Translations under genes and position numbers: made by a program
Assembly: GCA_900555125.1 (NCBI GenBank)
Contig: USKH01000060.1
Span: forward strand, 1 to 7,006
Direction of reading: 5' to 3'
From: an uncultured Clostridium sp.
GTDB lineage: Bacteria > Bacillota > Clostridia > Christensenellales > Pumilibacteraceae
Length of the DNA stretch: 7,006 bases
In this document: positions 1-5,595 of the stretch, piece after piece
How the letters are laid out: the number at the start of each line of letters is the position of its first letter
How positions within the stretch are numbered: position 1 is the first letter of the stretch
Notes under the pieces: model-generated
The model's input: only the letters and a program-made list of their open reading frames with translations
The model's database searches: none
Told to the model about the DNA's origin: nothing

Positions 1-1047
1 GGAAAAGAATGGCTGTTCCGTAAAATGGGAATGATACCCAAGCGTAAGTTCACACACGGCACCGTAACGGCAAAACATATCATGCGTGCCGTAATGAAGG
101 AGAAAATTCCGGTTGTCATTTATCCCGAAGCGCGTTTTGTTGTCGGCGGAATAGGCGAATGTATTGACGGCGGCATGGGGAAAATGGTTAAGATTATGGG
201 CGTTCCCGTAATTCGGTTGAGCATCGAAAACAACTTTCTTCGTTCTCCGCAGTGGTGTAAACATCCGTACCGTGACATTCCCGTTACCGCAAAAACCAGC
301 GTTCTCATAACGGCGGAAGAAACAAAAACGCTTACTCCCGAGCAAATCCAGGAAAGACTGGAAAAATCCTTTGTTTACGATCAGTATGCCTATCAGTACG
401 AGCATAAACTTTGGATGAAAAGCAAAAACCGCGCGCTCAATATTCATAAAATACTATATAAATGCCCGCATTGCGGAGCCGAATATCAAACCGATTCGGA
501 CGGAACGCACATATGGTGCAACGCCTGCGGACACAAGTGGGAAATGGACGGATACAGCCGCCTCCACGCAACGGAAGGCGAAACCTATTTCGAACATGTC
601 CCCGATTGGTATCTGTGGGAAAGGGCGGAAGTCAGAAAGGAAATCGAAGCGGGAACGTATTGTTTCGAGGACGCGGTACGCGTAACTCATCACATAAATT
701 CGCGTGAAATGCGTTATGAAGGCACCGTAAGATGCCGTCACGATAAAGACGGATTTACGTTCAGCGGAAAACTGGATAACGGCGAAACTTTCGAACTTAA
801 CAAGTCGGTGGCAAGTATGTATTCGTTGCACATCGATTACAATTTCCGAAAACAGGGCAACGCATTCGATATCGCAACCGACAACGAAAGCTACTTTATG
901 TATCCGGTAGTGCACACCAATCCGCTTACAAAGCTTCAGTTTGCGGTTGAAGAACTGTACAATTACTACGTTCGCGAACCGGAAGAGGAAGCTAAAAAGC
1001 AGAGATTACAGCTTGCGGAAAAGCAATCCGAAGAAACTGCAAAATAA
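1..1047 (+). CDS. PlsC-type 1-acylglycerol-phosphate acyltransferase with zinc ribbon (5' partial)
   Basis: The reading frame is open from base 1, so the true start and the catalytic HxxxxD motif lie outside the window. The visible N-terminal part carries the later blocks of a PlsC (LPLAT) fold: YPEARF at about 121-138, corresponding to the PEGTRS-type phosphate-binding block, and GVPVIRLS at about 199-222, corresponding to the hydrophobic final block. Members of this family acylate lysophosphatidic acid or related lysolipids at the inner membrane face. A Cys4 zinc ribbon follows (Cys codons at 463, 472, 517 and 526; CPHC and CNAC knuckles). After it come about 165 residues with alternating polar/aromatic segments that look beta-rich, then a Glu/Lys-rich charged tail. 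The block reads PEAR rather than PEGTR, keeping Glu and Arg. The gene ends 10 bp before a hairpin terminator. The acyltransferase call is fairly firm. The substrate and the role of the ribbon and C-terminal domain are unknown. Confidence 0.8.
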   Translation, partial: GKEWLFRKMGMIPKRKFTHGTVTAKHIMRAVMKEKIPVVIYPEARFVVGGIGECIDGGMGKMVKIMGVPVIRLSIENNFLRSPQWCKHPYRDIPVTAKTSVLITAEETKTLTPEQIQERLEKSFVYDQYAYQYEHKLWMKSKNRALNIHKILYKCPHCGAEYQTDSDGTHIWCNACGHKWEMDGYSRLHATEGETYFEHVPDWYLWERAEVRKEIEAGTYCFEDAVRVTHHINSREMRYEGTVRCRHDKDGFTFSGKLDNGETFELNKSVASMYSLHIDYNFRKQGNAFDIATDNESYFMYPVVHTNPLTKLQFAVEELYNYYVREPEEEAKKQRLQLAEKQSEETAK

Positions 1048-1056
1048 AAAATTATT

Positions 1057-1086
1057 CCGTTCGATTTTTTGTCGGACGGTTTTTTT
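1057..1086 (+). terminator. Rho-independent terminator of the acyltransferase gene
   Basis: An 8-bp stem (CCGTTCGA at 1057-1064 with TCGGACGG at 1072-1079, one T-G wobble) encloses a 7-nt loop and runs straight into seven T residues at 1080-1086. It begins 10 bp after the TAA stop at 1045-1047. Confidence 0.9.
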
Positions 1087-1117
1087 ATGTCGTTATTGCC
1101 TCTCCGTCTTAATTTGC

Positions 1118-1146
1118 TTGACTATATAAGTCATTACGGGTATAAT
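1118..1146 (+). promoter_or_regulatory. Sigma-A promoter of the exonuclease-BRCT gene
   Basis: TTGACT (1118-1123) and a perfect TATAAT (1141-1146) are separated by exactly 17 bp. With the last -10 base at -7, the predicted +1 is base 1153, which is the A of the ATG. The promoter sits between the upstream terminator and the gene. Confidence 0.85.
1119..1133. promoter_or_regulatory. Inverted repeat over the -35/spacer, possible operator
   Basis: TGACT (1119-1123) and AGTCA (1129-1133) form perfect 5-bp arms around ATATA, overlapping the -35 hexamer and the 17-bp spacer. A repressor bound here would block sigma contact. Five-base arms can occur by chance, so the operator role is inference. Confidence 0.25.
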
Positions 1147-1152
1147 CTAATT

Positions 1153-2121
1153 ATGAACTACTTGTTTTTGGACATGGAATGCAGCAACGGTAACGATATT
1201 TGTAGTTTCGGATACGTGCTTGCCGACGAAAATTTCAACGTTTTGCAACAAAACGACGTACTTATAAATCCCGAAAGTAAATTTGTTCTCACAAACCGGG
1301 CGGGAACGCAGGGCATAAGTCTCGCTTACGATAAAGATGAGTTTTACGCTGCTCCGAAATTTCCCGACAGATACGAGTTTATAAAATCTCTTGTCGAAAA
1401 TCCCGAAAACTTCGTGGTGGGTTTTGCGGTAAGCAACGACGCCGGCTTTATTCGCCGCGCGTGTATGAGGTATTCTCTTCCGCAACTGTCTTTCAAATTT
1501 TTCGACACCCAGCGACTGGACGCCGCCATTCACAACGAGGGCAACATCCGCAGTCTTCAGAAGGTGATCGATTTATACGGAATAGAGCAGGACGAGGAAA
1601 ATATTCTGCACAAGTCTGACGACGACGCGTTTTTCACACTCGAAATACTTCAGAAAATGCTGGAAGAAATAGGAATGAGTTTGCCCGAAGCCATAAAAGC
1701 TTATCCGCAGTGCTGCGGCGAAACGGCGGACGGCAATATTACGTTTGACGGACACAGCATTTCCAACATCGACAAAATGCGCAAAAAAGACGTAATAGTG
1801 TTTCGTATGAATTGCGCCGAACTTAAAAATCGCTATGCCGGAACCAAAGGCGTGCTGTCGGGCAAAAAAATATCGTTCGAGCGCGCTTTTGAAAGCAAAA
1901 ATTATCGTAAGATGATTGTGCTTGCGGAAAAAATATATTCGCTTGGCGGCAGACTTTGTTCGTCGCACGATTGCGATTTATTTGTTTGTACCAATGCCGA
2001 AAGCACACAGGCCGAACGAGCAAAACAATGCGGAGCGTCTTTGGTTTCCTTGCCGGAGTTCTTGTCCCTGACGGGAATGACGGAGGAAGAGCTTTCTGCG
2101 CTGTCGAAAAAACAGATATAA
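1153..2121 (+). CDS. DnaQ-like DEDDh 3'-5' exonuclease with C-terminal BRCT-like domain
   Basis: The protein has 322 residues from the chosen start. Residues 1-170 form an RNase T/DNA polymerase III epsilon-type exonuclease with all acidic residues present: D7 and E9 (LDMEC), D96 (SNDAGFI), and H153 with D158 (HKSDDDA). It should remove nucleotides from 3' ends using two metal ions. Residues about 233-309 resemble a BRCT domain: a short LSGKKISF strand, a helix, an internal Gly-Gly at 265-266, a DLFVCTN strand and a GASLVSLPEFL ending. BRCT domains bind DNA ends, NAD-dependent ligase-like contexts or partner proteins, so a repair or processing role is likely. The frame is open upstream to 1069, but 1153 is preferred. 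Residues before it would lie in the terminator and promoter, and conserved exonuclease sequence starts at NYLFLDME. No Shine-Dalgarno sequence precedes the ATG, and the predicted transcript starts at it. DNA versus RNA substrate is not determinable here. Confidence 0.85.
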   Translation: MNYLFLDMECSNGNDICSFGYVLADENFNVLQQNDVLINPESKFVLTNRAGTQGISLAYDKDEFYAAPKFPDRYEFIKSLVENPENFVVGFAVSNDAGFIRRACMRYSLPQLSFKFFDTQRLDAAIHNEGNIRSLQKVIDLYGIEQDEENILHKSDDDAFFTLEILQKMLEEIGMSLPEAIKAYPQCCGETADGNITFDGHSISNIDKMRKKDVIVFRMNCAELKNRYAGTKGVLSGKKISFERAFESKNYRKMIVLAEKIYSLGGRLCSSHDCDLFVCTNAESTQAERAKQCGASLVSLPEFLSLTGMTEEELSALSKKQI

Positions 2122-2162
2122 AAGCATTAAAACAAAAAGCCGATCTTCTTTGAATCTAAAAT

Positions 2163-2200
2163 AAAACGAGCGAACCGAAGTAAACGGTCAGCTCGTTTTT
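2163..2200. terminator. Bidirectional terminator between convergent genes
   Basis: A perfect 9-bp stem (AAAACGAGC at 2163-2171 with GCTCGTTTT at 2191-2199) has an internal 3-bp ACC/GGT extension after a small internal loop. The plus-strand side ends in TTTTT. The minus-strand side reads into a T-rich run (complement of 2157-2166). It therefore can end both the exonuclease transcript and the convergent kinase-like transcript. Confidence 0.88.
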
Positions 2201-2222
2201 GCGTATTATGCGCTGTAATTGT

Positions 2223-2825
2223 CTATTTGAACATCTTTGAAAGATTGGCAACCAACTGTTTTATGTCGGTGTTTGTTGTGTTTACGCACAGATCGTAGTT
2301 TTCGCGCGCACCCCACTTGTTGCCGGTAAAGTAGGAATAGAATTTCGCGCGGTCTTTATCGATGGATTTAATGTGTTTTTCTATCTGCTTGTCGCTCAGA
2401 TGTTCGGATTCGGGACTTCTTTTTTTGCAGCGAGCTATGCGGCTTTTCATGTCTGCATAAACGAATATCCGGTACGGGTGCTTGTCGCGAAGAATATAAT
2501 CGGCGCATCTTCCTATAATAACGCAGTCCGATTTATCTGCAAGCGAGTTTATTATTTCGCTTTGCGCACGGTATACCGACTGAATTTGTCCTACATAATA
2601 TTGATTGAGCGTCGTAAACGACTGTCCTATTGCAATGGGATAAAGCGCATGCGGTTGTTTTTCCAGAATTTGCGCAACGTATTGTTCGGAAAGGGAAGTG
2701 TGCTGTGCTATTGCCGCAAGAATTTCTTTGTCATAGTATTCTATGCCGAGCTCTTCCGCAAACCTGCGTCCGAGTTCTCGTCCGCCGCTACCGAATTCTC
2801 TTCCTATTGTAATGATTCTGCTCAT
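2223..2825 (-). CDS. Cytidylate kinase-like family P-loop protein
   Basis: The protein has 200 residues, the usual size of the cytidylate kinase-like (AAA_26) family. The N-terminal IITIGREFGSGG (residues 4-15) is its variant P-loop, in which the Lys of the classical Walker A is absent and GSGGRE is typical. YYDKEIL at 30-36, VIIGRCADYIL at 102-112 and a basic RIARCKKR segment at 129-136 (lid/arginine region) match the family layout, as does the YDLCVNT strand at 177-183. These proteins are annotated as nucleoside monophosphate kinase relatives, but true cytidylate kinase (Cmk) is a distinct protein and the substrate of this group is not established. The ATG (2823-2825 on the plus strand) is preceded on the minus strand by AGGAGA with 5-nt spacing. 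The stop is TAG. It is monocistronic, with its own promoter and the shared bidirectional terminator. Confidence 0.88.
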   Translation of the reverse strand: MSRIITIGREFGSGGRELGRRFAEELGIEYYDKEILAAIAQHTSLSEQYVAQILEKQPHALYPIAIGQSFTTLNQYYVGQIQSVYRAQSEIINSLADKSDCVIIGRCADYILRDKHPYRIFVYADMKSRIARCKKRSPESEHLSDKQIEKHIKSIDKDRAKFYSYFTGNKWGARENYDLCVNTTNTDIKQLVANLSKMFK

Positions 2826-2860
2826 GGCCGTCTCCTATTTTCGGTTTATTGATATATAAA

Positions 2861-2889
2861 ATTGTACCACGAATTTGGCGTTTTGTCAA
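2861..2889 (-). promoter_or_regulatory. Extended -10 promoter of the cytidylate kinase-like gene
   Basis: Read on the minus strand, a perfect TTGACA (2889-2884) lies 17 bp from TACAAT (2866-2861). TGG immediately before the -10 gives an extended -10 element. The leader to the ATG is about 30 nt and contains AGGAGA at 2836-2831. The spacing and near-consensus match suggest strong constitutive expression. Confidence 0.85.
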
Positions 2890-3002
2890 TAGTATGAGTG
2901 AAAAAATAAATAGTTATTGCCGTTTATCTATCATTTTACGGTATTTCCGCTTAAAAACATTGTAAAAATCTATTAAAAAAATTATTTTATAAAAAAATCC
3001 TT

Positions 3003-3023
3003 AAAAAGGTTGACAACTTTTTT
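3003..3023. promoter_or_regulatory. 21-bp inverted repeat centred on the GH43 -35 box, candidate operator
   Basis: Arms AAAAAGGTTG (3003-3012) and CAACTTTTTT (3014-3023) are complementary at nine of ten positions (the exception is 3008/3018) about a central A at 3013. The repeat is centred on the TTGACA hexamer. TTGACAA is itself an odd palindrome and the outer arms are A/T tracts, so part of the symmetry may be coincidental. Confidence 0.35.
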
Positions 3024-3038
3024 GAAATATAGTAAACT
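3010..3038 (+). promoter_or_regulatory. Sigma-A promoter of the GH43-PH-xre operon
   Basis: TTGACA (3010-3015) lies 17 bp from TAAACT (3033-3038). The upstream 2970-3009 stretch is strongly A/T rich and could act as an UP element. The predicted start near 3045 leaves a leader of about 35 nt that contains the GGAGGT ribosome site. Confidence 0.8.
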
Positions 3039-3064
3039 GTATTAGAAAGGATGAAATGTTGATC

Positions 3065-3070
3065 GGAGGT
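3065..3070 (+). promoter_or_regulatory. Ribosome binding site that sets the GH43 start
   Basis: GGAGGT is a full Shine-Dalgarno core, 9 nt before ATG 3080. It lies inside the frame if the earlier in-frame ATG at 3056 were used, which argues for 3080 as the main start. A weaker AGAAAGG at 3044-3050 precedes the 3056 ATG. Confidence 0.8.
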
Positions 3071-3079
3071 AAGATCGGC

Positions 3080-4015
3080 ATGAAGCTTATTACTGCCGCA
3101 AAGTTGCAAGACTATTCTCAACCGGATCCCTATATGATAGAGGCGAACGGTAAGTTCTATATTTATGCTACGGGTAACGACGGAGTAAACGTCTATCGCT
3201 CGGACGATTTGTTCGGCGGTTACGAATACCTCGGTAAAACCGGCGCCGTAGAAGGAAAGAAGGAATATTGGGCGCCTTCGGTCATCGAACTCGATGGTAA
3301 GTTTTACATGTACGTTTCGTGTATGCCCGAAAAGGCAACCGACACTCACGAAGAGGCAATGTTTGTCATGACGGCGGACAAGCCCGAAGGTCCGTTTGAA
3401 AACGCTAAGCAAATTTTGCAACCTTTTTCAATTGATTCGCACATTGTCAAAAACGACGCGGGTTTGTTTTTGTTTTATTCCATGAACGACTATCAATCTG
3501 CTATGGGCGGCACTTATATAGTGGTTGACCGTATGCTCGATCCGTTCACGCCCGAAGGAAAGCCGGTGCCGGTAATCCGTCCTTCCTTAAAGGAAGAGCT
3601 TTGGGCAAAAGCCCGTTTCCGTCCCGATCAGGATTGGTACACGATTGAGGGTGCTTTCTATTTCCGTAAAGGAGACTGGCACTATGTTTTGTACAGCGGA
3701 AACTGCTATGAAAACGAATATTATTTCGTCGGCTATGCCTATGCGCATACAAGCGAAAACGATCTTACAAAAATCAAGTTTCAAAAGTACCCGTCCGACG
3801 ATGTGTACAAACCTCTGCTCGCAAAAAACGAGTTCGAGGAGGGAACCGGTCACAACAGCGTTATCGAGCATAACGGCGAATTCTACGCCGTCTATCACGG
3901 ACGCGACTGGAAGCCCAAAACCGAAGGCTATACGGAATATCGTACGGCTCGCATATGCAAACTGAACGTAAACGGAAAGGAAATCACTGCAGAGCGTTAC
4001 GAGGACAGGGTATAA
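3080..4015 (+). CDS. Glycoside hydrolase family 43-like protein, cytoplasmic
   Basis: The protein has 311 residues from the start supported by GGAGGT, and its motifs follow a five-bladed beta-propeller GH43 layout. QPDPYMI carries the probable catalytic base D16. EYWAPSVI (63-69) is the typical blade motif. IDSHIV has D119 as the likely pKa-modulating Asp, and IEGAFYF has E190 as the likely general acid. GTGHNSV (255-261) holds the His usually seen near the active-site metal or water. The repeated NGKFYIY, DGKFYMY and NGEFYAVYHGRD segments mark successive blades. Family members cleave arabinose- or xylose-containing glycosides. There is no signal peptide, so it should act inside the cell on imported oligosaccharides. 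No transporter or other sugar gene is adjacent, so specificity is open. The next gene's ATG overlaps the stop codon by one base. Confidence 0.85.
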   Translation: MKLITAAKLQDYSQPDPYMIEANGKFYIYATGNDGVNVYRSDDLFGGYEYLGKTGAVEGKKEYWAPSVIELDGKFYMYVSCMPEKATDTHEEAMFVMTADKPEGPFENAKQILQPFSIDSHIVKNDAGLFLFYSMNDYQSAMGGTYIVVDRMLDPFTPEGKPVPVIRPSLKEELWAKARFRPDQDWYTIEGAFYFRKGDWHYVLYSGNCYENEYYFVGYAYAHTSENDLTKIKFQKYPSDDVYKPLLAKNEFEEGTGHNSVIEHNGEFYAVYHGRDWKPKTEGYTEYRTARICKLNVNGKEITAERYEDRV

Positions 4016-4572
4016 TGCGCGAATGGTTTTCCGACGTCCTGGATAAGGACGAAAGCATTTCGGGTTCGTACAAGCCCGAAAAATTCAAGTTTTTCTTTAT
4101 GGCAATACTCACGTACTGCGTAGTAGGTCTTACGATAGTTCTGTTTGCAACGCTTGCAGTCATATTCCCTACCGATAAGGAAGAGGCGCCAACGTTGTGG
4201 TACAGATTTATTCCGTCTGCGGTGTTTTTGGTCGGACTTATCGTAAACTGCTTTTTAGACGCGGTATGGTACAGAAATGTGGGCTATTGTTATACAAATA
4301 AGCGCATAATCATCAGATGCGGCGTATTCGGTGTGTACTACCGTTGTCTCGATCTCGATTCGATAGGCGTTATTGACGTCAGCATAACCGTCTTCGATAA
4401 GATGTTGCGGCGCGGTACAGGCACTTTAAGGTTCGGTTCTCTTGCCAGCCCCACAATTCCCAATACGGGAATGTACGCTTTCATGCATGTAAAAGACCCT
4501 TATGAAATCTATAAATGCATCAAAGACGCTGTGGATAAGGCAAAAAACAGCCAGAAGAATGCACAAGTTTAA
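4015..4572 (+). CDS. Membrane-anchored bacterial PH-domain protein (YdbS-like bPH2)
   Basis: The protein has 185 residues from ATG 4015. Two hydrophobic segments (about 25-51 and 65-86) form a probable membrane hairpin. A bacterial PH-like domain follows: the YCYTNKRIIIRCGVFG strand motif at 91-106, a LDLDSIGVIDV strand and the RRGTGTLRFGS motif at 132-142. This is the hallmark layout of the DUF304/YdbS family. The C-terminus is a Lys-rich helix with DPYEIYKCIKDAVDKA. The biochemical role of the family is poorly defined. The frame is open further upstream (ATG 3955), but that would overlap GH43 by 60 bp. The TAATG junction at 4013-4017, with AGGG at 4007-4010, points to translational coupling. 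Expression in step with the glycosidase follows, though a functional link is inference. Confidence 0.85.
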   Translation: MREWFSDVLDKDESISGSYKPEKFKFFFMAILTYCVVGLTIVLFATLAVIFPTDKEEAPTLWYRFIPSAVFLVGLIVNCFLDAVWYRNVGYCYTNKRIIIRCGVFGVYYRCLDLDSIGVIDVSITVFDKMLRRGTGTLRFGSLASPTIPNTGMYAFMHVKDPYEIYKCIKDAVDKAKNSQKNAQV

Positions 4573-4608
4573 TGATGAAAAAATATTTTAACATAAACGA
4601 CGCAAAGT

Positions 4609-4618
4609 CGTAATTACG
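4609..4618. promoter_or_regulatory. Perfect palindrome in front of the XRE gene, candidate operator
   Basis: CGTAATTACG is a perfect 10-bp palindrome ending 8 bp before the xre ATG. A second hairpin-like repeat, ACGAC/GTCGT (4597-4601 and 4607-4611), overlaps it. XRE-type repressors commonly bind such sites next to their own genes, so autoregulation is plausible but unproven. Confidence 0.35.
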
Positions 4619-4626
4619 GTGGTGTT

Positions 4627-4833
4627 ATGAATAAGATACAAGAAAGATTAAAAGAACTCAGAAAAGTCATGAAGGTTACCCAGCGCAACGTTGCGGACGA
4701 GCTCGGAATCACTCAGGTTACGTACTGCCATTGGGAAAACGGACAGACTCAGCCCGACATCGAAAATATCATTGCTCTTTGCAAATATTTCTCGGTTTCC
4801 GCGGATTACCTTCTCGGAATCAGCGATTTTTAA
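4627..4833 (+). CDS. XRE-family helix-turn-helix transcriptional regulator, minimal
   Basis: The protein has 68 residues, almost entirely one Cro/C1-type HTH domain. QERLKELRKVMKVTQRNVAD is the first helix pair, LGITQVTYCHWENGQTQPD contains the turn and recognition helix (about 26-44), and the domain closes with the common SADYLLGISDF ending. There is no effector, oligomerisation or peptidase domain. It should bind DNA as a small dimer. No in-frame start exists upstream before the TAA at 4594, so 4627 is the start. The ribosome site is poor (GGTGGTG at 4618-4624, only two bases from the ATG). It lies 54 bp after the PH-domain gene with no terminator between, so it is probably the last gene of that operon. 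A weak TTAACA at 4588-4593 could mark an extra promoter. Target genes are unknown, with the operon itself the first candidate. Confidence 0.92.
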   Translation: MNKIQERLKELRKVMKVTQRNVADELGITQVTYCHWENGQTQPDIENIIALCKYFSVSADYLLGISDF

Positions 4834-4857
4834 TCGCAAATCAAAATCAAACACAAT

Positions 4858-4896
4858 AAACTCTCCTTGCGGCTGACGGCGTAGGGGAGTTTTTTT
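4858..4896 (+). terminator. Rho-independent terminator after the XRE gene
   Basis: AAACTCTCC (4858-4866) pairs with GGGGAGTTT (4884-4892) with one T-G wobble, around a G/C-rich 17-nt loop. The T run covers 4890-4896. It lies about 25 bp after the stop and should end the GH43-PH-xre transcript. Confidence 0.88.
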
Positions 4897-4968
4897 ATGC
4901 CTCAAATTTTGCTTTATTTGAATTTAACCGTATAAACGCGTGATAATCGTCATAATTTTACAAAATTT

Positions 4969-4990
4969 ATATGCTGAAAAATTTGCATAT
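4969..4990. promoter_or_regulatory. Inverted repeat overlapping the SLOG gene -35 box
   Basis: ATATGC (4969-4974) and GCATAT (4985-4990) are perfect 6-bp inverted arms separated by 10 bp. The right arm overlaps the TTGCAT -35 hexamer. It could be an operator half-site pair. The sequence is A/T rich, so a chance origin cannot be excluded. Confidence 0.3.
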
Positions 4991-5011
4991 CGTCAAGCTT
5001 TATGATATAAT
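4983..5011 (+). promoter_or_regulatory. Extended -10 sigma-A promoter of the SLOG gene
   Basis: TTGCAT (4983-4988) and a perfect TATAAT (5006-5011) are 17 bp apart, and TGA directly before the -10 gives an extended element. The predicted +1 falls at about 5018-5020, against an ATG at 5020. Confidence 0.85.
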
Positions 5012-5019
5012 ACACGGGT

Positions 5020-5532
5020 ATGAAAAAGACGTGTGCGTTTACGGGCAATCGTCCCGAAAAATTACCGTGGGGTTACGACGAGAACGACGAGCGGTGTATT
5101 GCCGTCCGTGCGGCGATTATGCGAAAAGTAGAGCTTGCCGTGTGCGACGGCTTTACTCGGTTTATCAGCGGCATGGCTCAGGGCGGAGATATGTTTTTTG
5201 CCGAATGCGTTCTGGAAATAAAGCAATGTAATCCGTCGGTGTTTCTCGAATGCGCCGTGCCGTATAAAGGACAGTCGTCGCGCTGGAGCTCGGATTATCG
5301 GCGCAGGTACGATGCCGTCATGAAAAATGCGGATAAAGTTACCGTGCTTTCCGATAATTATACGCCATGGTGCATGCATGTGCGCAATCGCTATATGGTG
5401 GACGAATGCGATCGTCTTATTGCGCTAAGTTACGGCAAAAGCGGCGGTACCGAACAGACCATAGATTATGCAAAAACAAAAAATAAAGAAATAGTTTCCG
5501 TTTTTGACAAAAATTTCGGAGATACCCCGTAA
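5020..5532 (+). CDS. SLOG family protein (DUF1273/YpsA-like)
   Basis: The protein has 170 residues and a Rossmann-like SLOG fold. It opens with the first strand and nucleotide loop, CAFTGNRPEKL (5-15). ISGMAQGGDMFFAE (49-62) is the second glycine-rich motif. The ECAVPYKGQSSRW segment (77-89) and NRYMVDECDRLIALSYGKSGGT (123-144) are the conserved C-terminal signature. SLOG proteins bind nucleotide-derived ligands or hydrolyse nucleotide conjugates. YpsA-type members are widespread in Firmicutes and have been linked to cell-division or stress phenotypes in Bacillus, without a settled reaction. No effector (nuclease, TIR or pore protein) sits next to it, so a defence role is not supported by context. 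The ATG follows the -10 box by only 8 nt and there is no Shine-Dalgarno sequence. No terminator is visible after it. Confidence 0.85.
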   Translation: MKKTCAFTGNRPEKLPWGYDENDERCIAVRAAIMRKVELAVCDGFTRFISGMAQGGDMFFAECVLEIKQCNPSVFLECAVPYKGQSSRWSSDYRRRYDAVMKNADKVTVLSDNYTPWCMHVRNRYMVDECDRLIALSYGKSGGTEQTIDYAKTKNKEIVSVFDKNFGDTP

Positions 5533-5538
5533 AAACAG

Positions 5539-5567
5539 TTTACAAACACGCTTGAAATGCATATAAT
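5539..5567 (+). promoter_or_regulatory. Sigma-A promoter of the zinc-ribbon/acidic protein gene
   Basis: TTTACA (5539-5544) and a perfect TATAAT (5562-5567) are separated by 17 bp. The predicted start is near 5574, giving a leader of about 22 nt that includes AGGAG at 5585-5589, six bases before ATG 5596. Confidence 0.85.
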
Positions 5568-5595
5568 ATTGGCGAAATTATCGTAGGAGAAAAAT

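Noticed and set aside
454..915. Minus-strand 153-residue ORF inside the acyltransferase gene
   Set aside because: It is fully covered by a plus-strand frame with clear PlsC and zinc-ribbon motifs. It has no ribosome site and no recognisable domain.
1069..1152. 28-residue N-terminal extension of the exonuclease
   Set aside because: It would start inside the upstream terminator and run through the TTGACT/TATAAT promoter. It lacks a ribosome site, and family homology begins at 1153.
2999..3009. CCTT-AAA-AAGG hairpin as a minus-strand terminator
   Set aside because: The stem is only 4 bp. No minus-strand gene ends here, and it overlaps the GH43 promoter region.
3955..4014. Upstream start for the PH-domain protein
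   Set aside because: It would overlap the GH43 coding region by 60 bp with a basic, non-conserved extension. The TAATG junction at 4013-4017 is the better start.
5020..5532. SLOG protein as part of an anti-phage signalling system
   Set aside because: It is a compact YpsA-type protein with no neighbouring effector, nucleotide cyclase or nuclease, and has its own promoter. Context does not support a defence role.
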